Of a stretch of DNA of 64,000 nucleotides, positions 58,405-64,000 are shown piece after piece. Source of the stretch: Ruegeria sp. TM1040. Lineage in GTDB: Bacteria; Pseudomonadota; Alphaproteobacteria; Rhodobacterales; Rhodobacteraceae. The stretch's first letter is position 1, and every line of letters starts with the position of its first letter. The position numbers were made by a program, and so were the translations under genes. The stretch spans positions 1,263,501 to 1,327,500 of the forward strand of contig NC_008044.1 of the NCBI RefSeq assembly GCF_000014065.1, written 5' to 3'. The notes under the pieces are model-generated. The model did not search any database, was not told the DNA's origin, and saw nothing but the letters and a program-made list of their open reading frames with translations.

Positions 58405-60713
58405 TGATTGGTCGCTCTTCTTCGATTGCCCCCAGCCTGAAGATCCAGACGCCGGAGCAGGCGCGCTTGGCGGCGACCTTTCTGCTATCGGCGCTGTTGA
58501 TCGTGTTGCCGTGGCTGTTGCCGGTGCCGGAGTGGATCGGGCGGGCGCTGGTGGCAGTCGGGCTGACGCTGGGCGGTGTCTCTGCGATGATCTTGATACA
58601 GACCCGGGTCCGCATGGGCGCGCGCACGATGGCGAGCGAGTTGCTGACGGGCTTTATCGACAAGGACGCATCCGCCAGCTTCGTCACCGACGAGGACGGG
58701 GTGATCCATGCCTGCAACACCGCTGCGCTCAAGCGATTTGAGGGCAGCGAAAGTGATACGATCTCGGGCACATTGCGCTCGGTTCTGGCCAATCCGTCCG
58801 CGGTGCTCTTCCGTTTGCAGAGCCGTGCCAAGCTCGAAGGGTCGGCCCGCGAGGACATCGTGACGCGGCGTGGAAACGTCCGCATTGCGGTGCATGAGAT
58901 GGCCAATGGCAGCTTCTTGTGGCGAGTTGAGGACATGGGCGAACGCCCCTCCGGGCGCACGGCGGATGCCAGCCCGGTGCCGATGATCTCGGTTGGACGC
59001 ACGGGCGCCGTCCTGTTCATGAACGAATCCGCGCGCAGCCTGATCGGAGAGCGCGTGAAATCGACAGATCGGCTCTTTACGTCACTGCCGGTGATCCCGG
59101 GGCGGATCAACACGATCATGACCAAAAGCGGCCCCGTTGAGGTGCTGGTCAGCGAACACGCGCGCGGCCAGGGGCGCAGCGAAATCTACTTCATGAAAGC
59201 CGTTGTCGAGGACAGTGGGCCTCATACCGGGTTCGAGAGCCTGCCGGTGCCGCTCCTCAAGGTTCGCGCGGGTGGCGAGGTGATGGCGGTCAACCGCATG
59301 GCCATGCGGCTTTTGGGCATCGAAGAAGCCGAAGGCGTGCAGTTGGGGCAATTGATGGAGGGCCTTGGCCGCCCCATGAACGATTGGCTGCAAGAAACGT
59401 CCAAGGGGCTTGCGCCGCATAAGTCCGAGTTCCTGCGGGTGTCACGCGACGACAAGGAAGTCTTTGTGCAGGTGACGCTCACGCGGATCATCGAGGATGG
59501 CGAGACGCTATTGCTGGCGGTTCTGAACGATGCAACCGAGCTGAAAACCCTTGAGGCGCAATTTGTTCAAAGCCAGAAGATGCAGGCGATCGGTCAGCTC
59601 GCGGGCGGCGTGGCACATGATTTCAACAATCTTTTGACTGCGATTTCAGGGCATTGCGACCTGCTTTTACTGCGTCACGATCAGGGCGATCAGGATTATG
59701 GTGATCTGATCCAGATCCATGAAAACGCCAATCGCGCTGCTGCCTTGGTGAGCCAGTTGCTTGCGTTTTCGCGCAAGCAGACCCTGCAACCCGAGGTGCT
59801 CGATGTGCGCGAGACGCTCTCGGATCTGACCCATCTGCTGAACCGTCTGGTGGGGGAGAAAGTCTCGCTCACGCTGAGCCATGACCCGGTTATGCGCTCC
59901 ATTCGGGCTGACAAACGCCAGCTTGAACAAGTTCTGATGAACCTCGTGGTGAATGCGCGGGACGCGATGCCACACGGGGGCGAAATCCGCGTGGAAACTG
60001 AGGTAGTAGCGCTCGACACAGCACTTGAACGCGATCGCGCCCTTGTGCCGCCGGGCGAGTGGGTCACCATCCAGGTGAGCGACGAGGGCACAGGGATCTC
60101 GCCGGACAAGCTTCAAAAGGTGTTTGAGCCCTTCTACACCACCAAACGCACCGGCGAAGGCACGGGGCTTGGGCTTTCCACCGCCTATGGCATCATCAAA
60201 CAGACTGGTGGCTTCATTTTTGTGGATTCCGTGCTCAATCAGGGCACCAAGTTCACGCTCTATTTCCCGGTTTATCGCAGCGATGCGTCACACGACGTCG
60301 AAGAAGCGGTCGCACCGGCCAAGACCAAGGCACCGGCAGCACAACACGGCGAAGGCGTGGTTCTCTTGGTGGAGGACGAAGCTCCGGTTCGGGCCTTTGC
60401 ATCGCGCGCGCTGCGCATGCGCGGCTATACGGTCCTTGAGGCCGAATCCGCTGAAGAGGCGCTCGACACGCTCGAAGATCCAAACCTCAGCGTTGATGTC
60501 TTTGTGACCGATGTCATCATGCCCGGGATGGATGGGCCGACTTGGGTGCGGGAAGCCCTCAAAACCCGGCCCGGCACCAAGGTGGTCTTTGTGTCCGGGT
60601 ACTCCGAAGGGGCCTTTGGCGATGCGGAGCCCGACGTGCCGAATTCGGTCTTCCTGGCCAAACCGTTCTCGCTCTCGCAGCTCACGGAAACCGTTCAGTC
60701 TCAACTTCAGTAA
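58404..60713 (+). CDS. cckA: Hybrid sensor histidine kinase CckA
   Basis: 769 residues. Two N-terminal membrane helices (about 22-42 and 45-66), tandem PAS-like domains (about 80-390), HisKA with GGVAHDFNNLLTAISGHCDL (phospho-acceptor His), HATPase with NLVVNARDAMPHGGEI and GTGLGLSTAYGIIKQTGG, and a C-terminal receiver (about 640-765) with VLLVEDEAPVRAFASRAL and phospho-Asp in FVTDVIMPGMDGP. This is the complete CckA layout. It starts the relay CckA to ChpT to CtrA; chpT lies at 32878-33474. In Rhodobacterales the relay governs motility and gene-transfer-agent release. Confidence 0.93.
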   Translation: MIGRSSSIAPSLKIQTPEQARLAATFLLSALLIVLPWLLPVPEWIGRALVAVGLTLGGVSAMILIQTRVRMGARTMASELLTGFIDKDASASFVTDEDGVIHACNTAALKRFEGSESDTISGTLRSVLANPSAVLFRLQSRAKLEGSAREDIVTRRGNVRIAVHEMANGSFLWRVEDMGERPSGRTADASPVPMISVGRTGAVLFMNESARSLIGERVKSTDRLFTSLPVIPGRINTIMTKSGPVEVLVSEHARGQGRSEIYFMKAVVEDSGPHTGFESLPVPLLKVRAGGEVMAVNRMAMRLLGIEEAEGVQLGQLMEGLGRPMNDWLQETSKGLAPHKSEFLRVSRDDKEVFVQVTLTRIIEDGETLLLAVLNDATELKTLEAQFVQSQKMQAIGQLAGGVAHDFNNLLTAISGHCDLLLLRHDQGDQDYGDLIQIHENANRAAALVSQLLAFSRKQTLQPEVLDVRETLSDLTHLLNRLVGEKVSLTLSHDPVMRSIRADKRQLEQVLMNLVVNARDAMPHGGEIRVETEVVALDTALERDRALVPPGEWVTIQVSDEGTGISPDKLQKVFEPFYTTKRTGEGTGLGLSTAYGIIKQTGGFIFVDSVLNQGTKFTLYFPVYRSDASHDVEEAVAPAKTKAPAAQHGEGVVLLVEDEAPVRAFASRALRMRGYTVLEAESAEEALDTLEDPNLSVDVFVTDVIMPGMDGPTWVREALKTRPGTKVVFVSGYSEGAFGDAEPDVPNSVFLAKPFSLSQLTETVQSQLQ

Positions 60714-60743
60714 GCAAGCTCCGCGTTGTGCGGCGTGCCTGAT

Positions 60744-61340
60744 TCAGGTGGTGATCGATTGATAGAGCTCAAACTCCTCAGGGTGTTTGCGCCTGAATTT
60801 CTGCTCCGTGGCGGCTGAAAGTGTTAGATCGCCCTTGGGGCTCACATTTTCCGGCTGCGTTTCATAACTGAGGCCCGTACGATCCCTCAAAAAGGCGTGA
60901 AAGGGCGCGAGGTCTTCATAGGCGAAGAGATGCGTCACACGACAGCCATTTGGCTGAGATTCCAGGAACTTGGCCTGACTTCCTACATTGGCATGAGCGG
61001 GTCGTTTGCCGCGGCAATAGTCAGTCACGAATTCATCAAAGCTGAGGTCTTTGGTTGATGCGGGCTGCCCGTCCAGATGCGGACGTTGGCGAAACCGGTA
61101 CCAGCTGCCGAGCCAGCTGATCGGCTCGCGCATGATGGCGGCGACTTCGAGTTCGGCATCGCAGACCTTCTCAAACATCGGACGGATCCAGCGATTGTAG
61201 CGATAGAGCGGCGCATGTTTGAGCTCTGGCGGGTCGGAAATCACCAGATCGGCATGAGGCCTCAGCGCGCTCTGCAGGGCGGTTGTGCCGGTCTTGGGCA
61301 CCGAAAGCAGCACCAGCCGCGCGCAGTAAAATACCATCAT
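60744..61340 (-). CDS. Sulfotransferase-like family protein
   Basis: 198 residues. LVLLSVPKTGTTALQSALRP near the N-terminus is the PAPS 5'-phosphosulfate loop (P-K-T-G-T-T), and VAAIMREPISWLGSWYRFRQ is the 3'-phosphate-binding strip with R-x-P and Ser. The start ATG at 61340 is chosen because GGAG lies upstream and the loop then begins about 12 residues in, as usual; a longer frame reaching 61514 would run through the recA promoter. The acceptor is unknown; a carbohydrate or surface polymer is the family trend. It is divergent from recA. Confidence 0.8.
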   Translation of the reverse strand: MMVFYCARLVLLSVPKTGTTALQSALRPHADLVISDPPELKHAPLYRYNRWIRPMFEKVCDAELEVAAIMREPISWLGSWYRFRQRPHLDGQPASTKDLSFDEFVTDYCRGKRPAHANVGSQAKFLESQPNGCRVTHLFAYEDLAPFHAFLRDRTGLSYETQPENVSPKGDLTLSAATEQKFRRKHPEEFELYQSITT

Positions 61341-61463
61341 GACGTTAAAGCTCCGGCAATAGTTCAAACTGTCTTCGCTTTGTAAACCTATCCTTAACCA
61401 CACTGCCAGTCCCGTAAACGAACTGGAAATCATCTTGCAATGTTCTTGTTTTGACCTCATAAG

Positions 61464-61478
61464 GAACAAGAGGAGAAC
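61464..61478. promoter_or_regulatory. LexA (SOS) box upstream of recA
   Basis: GAAC-AAGAGGA-GAAC, an exact match to the alphaproteobacterial LexA direct-repeat operator (GTTC-N7-GTTC on the other strand), 57 bases before the recA start. Confidence 0.8.
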
Positions 61479-61535
61479 AAAGCAGTCATTGTCGTCCGCC
61501 TCCGGGTGTGACACATAGAGAAGGACACGGGTACT

Positions 61536-62609
61536 ATGGCGGATCTATTGACCATGAAGGACGACAAGAAGAGCGGCGACAAGCAGAAGGCCTTGGACAG
61601 CGCGCTTGCCCAGATCGAACGGCAGTTCGGCAAGGGCTCGATCATGAAACTCGGCGATGGCACAGCCTTGCAAGAGATCGAGGCAAGCTCTACCGGCTCT
61701 CTTGGGCTGGATATTGCGCTTGGCATTGGTGGTCTGCCGATGGGCCGGATCGTCGAGATCTACGGGCCGGAAAGCTCCGGGAAAACCACGCTGACGCTGC
61801 ACTGTATTGCTGAGCAGCAGAAAAAGGGCGGCGTTTGCGCCTTTGTGGATGCCGAACACGCGCTGGACCCGCAATATGCCAAAAAGCTGGGCGTCGATCT
61901 GGACGAGCTGCTGATTTCGCAGCCCGACACCGGCGAACAGGCGCTTGAGATCACCGACACGCTGGTGCGCTCCGGTGCGGTCAACATGGTGATCGTCGAC
62001 TCGGTGGCGGCTTTGACCCCGAAGTCAGAGCTCGAGGGCGACATGGGTGACAGCAACGTCGGCGTGCAGGCCCGCCTGATGAGTCAGGCGATGCGCAAGC
62101 TCACCGGTTCCATCAGCCGCTCCAAATGCATGGTGATCTTTATCAACCAGATTCGCATGAAGATCGGCGTGATGTTCGGCTCGCCCGAGACCACCACCGG
62201 CGGCAACGCGCTGAAGTTCTACTCCTCGGTGCGACTGGACATCCGCCGCATCGGGTCGATCAAGGACCGCGACGAGGTTGTCGGCAACGCCACCCGCGTG
62301 AAGGTCGTCAAGAACAAGGTCGCACCGCCGTTCAAACAGGTGGAATTCGACATCATGTATGGCGAAGGCATCTCCAAGATGGGCGAATTGCTCGATCTGG
62401 GTGTGGCCGCAGGCGTGGTCAACAAGTCCGGTGCCTGGTTCTCTTATGGGGACGAGCGGATCGGGCAGGGGCGCGAGAATGCCAAAGGGTATCTGCGCGA
62501 AAACTCCCGCATCGCACTGGAGATCGAAGACAAGATCCGCGCTGCGCATGGGCTTGATTTCGACATGCCCCCCGAAGCGCAAGACGACGATGTTCTGTTT
62601 GAAGGCTGA
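61536..62609 (+). CDS. recA: DNA recombinase RecA
   Basis: A 357-residue strand-exchange ATPase and LexA co-protease. [20 protein letters not shown] is the N-terminal helix region, followed by Walker [10 protein letters not shown] (about 75-83), Walker [13 protein letters not shown], loop L1 ([18 protein letters not shown]) and loop L2 ([20 protein letters not shown]). A consensus LexA box precedes it, so it is SOS-controlled. It is followed within two bases by the MOSC gene and then alaS, an order common in Rhodobacterales. Confidence 0.98.
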   Translation: MADLLTMKDDKKSGDKQKALDSALAQIERQFGKGSIMKLGDGTALQEIEASSTGSLGLDIALGIGGLPMGRIVEIYGPESSGKTTLTLHCIAEQQKKGGVCAFVDAEHALDPQYAKKLGVDLDELLISQPDTGEQALEITDTLVRSGAVNMVIVDSVAALTPKSELEGDMGDSNVGVQARLMSQAMRKLTGSISRSKCMVIFINQIRMKIGVMFGSPETTTGGNALKFYSSVRLDIRRIGSIKDRDEVVGNATRVKVVKNKVAPPFKQVEFDIMYGEGISKMGELLDLGVAAGVVNKSGAWFSYGDERIGQGRENAKGYLRENSRIALEIEDKIRAAHGLDFDMPPEAQDDDVLFEG

Positions 62610-62611
62610 CG

Positions 62612-64000
<1,389 letters not shown>

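Noticed and set aside
61381-61396. CtrA box in the recA/sulfotransferase intergenic region
   Set aside because: TAAA-N7-TTAAC has a changed first half-site; too weak without other evidence.

Overview
The window is a dense, high-GC stretch of alphaproteobacterial chromosome with about 60 genes. It most resembles a Rhodobacterales genome of the marine Roseobacter group (Ruegeria, Phaeobacter, Tritonibacter-like). The reasons are: the CckA and ChpT genes of the CtrA phosphorelay, with a CtrA-type box before cckA; an alphaproteobacterial SOS box (GAAC-N7-GAAC) before recA; the ornithine-lipid pair olsB-olsA; an IalB-family protein; a long C-terminally extended ribosomal protein L21; a LuxR solo; and the parts of a split B12-dependent methionine synthase. 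No insertion sequence, prophage or CRISPR array was seen. This assignment comes from gene content only.

Layout. 1-10 kb: the start of a GcvT/DmdA-like methyltransferase, an Lrp/AsnC regulator, an orphan TAXI-TRAP receptor, an AttEFGH-like ABC exporter set (ATPase, long FtsX permease, CrtC/AttH-domain protein), a potassium-channel-like protein, a YihY/BrkB protein, rlmE and ppx/gppA. 10.4-12.7 kb: a one-carbon operon (small 'virulence factor' family protein, MetF-like reductase, pterin-binding methyltransferase) closed by a terminator. 12.9-23.1 kb: a ten-gene operon for import and breakdown of an unidentified sugar or polyol (ABC transporter, SorC regulator, aldo/keto reductase, GlpD-like dehydrogenase, DhnA-type aldolase, FGGY kinase, ABM monooxygenase), preceded by matching inverted repeats. 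Its parts combine Lsr-like and erythritol-operon-like components; this is the most unusual metabolic locus here. 23.3-26 kb: an AraC regulator next to a 21-bp-period direct repeat and a small membrane protein, then a flavodoxin-fold reductase.

26-37 kb is mostly housekeeping: tRNA-Ser(CGA), rplU-rpmA, obg-proB-proA, chpT, olsB-olsA, rpsB-tsf. 37.4-43.6 kb is regulatory and looser: a LuxR solo with altered pocket residues, an enoyl-CoA hydratase-like gene, an octanucleotide tandem repeat of 11 perfect copies, a sensor kinase/response regulator pair and tRNA-Arg(CCG). 43.9-50 kb is envelope biology: a YcbK-type and a YcbB-type peptidoglycan protein in divergent orientation, then lpxD with its own acyl carrier protein and ketoacyl synthase, then an IalB protein. 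50-64 kb: a HerA-like ATPase, guaB, a class III CoA-transferase, a RamA-like corrinoid reactivator, an RsmB-type RNA methyltransferase, cckA, a sulfotransferase-like gene, recA, a MOSC protein and the 5' part of alaS.

Two links span the window. The pterin-binding methyltransferase (11.7 kb) and the RamA-like reactivator (55 kb) probably serve the same B12-dependent methionine synthase, and both end in unusual Arg/Gly-rich tails. chpT (33 kb) and cckA (58 kb) are two steps of one phosphorelay controlling CtrA.
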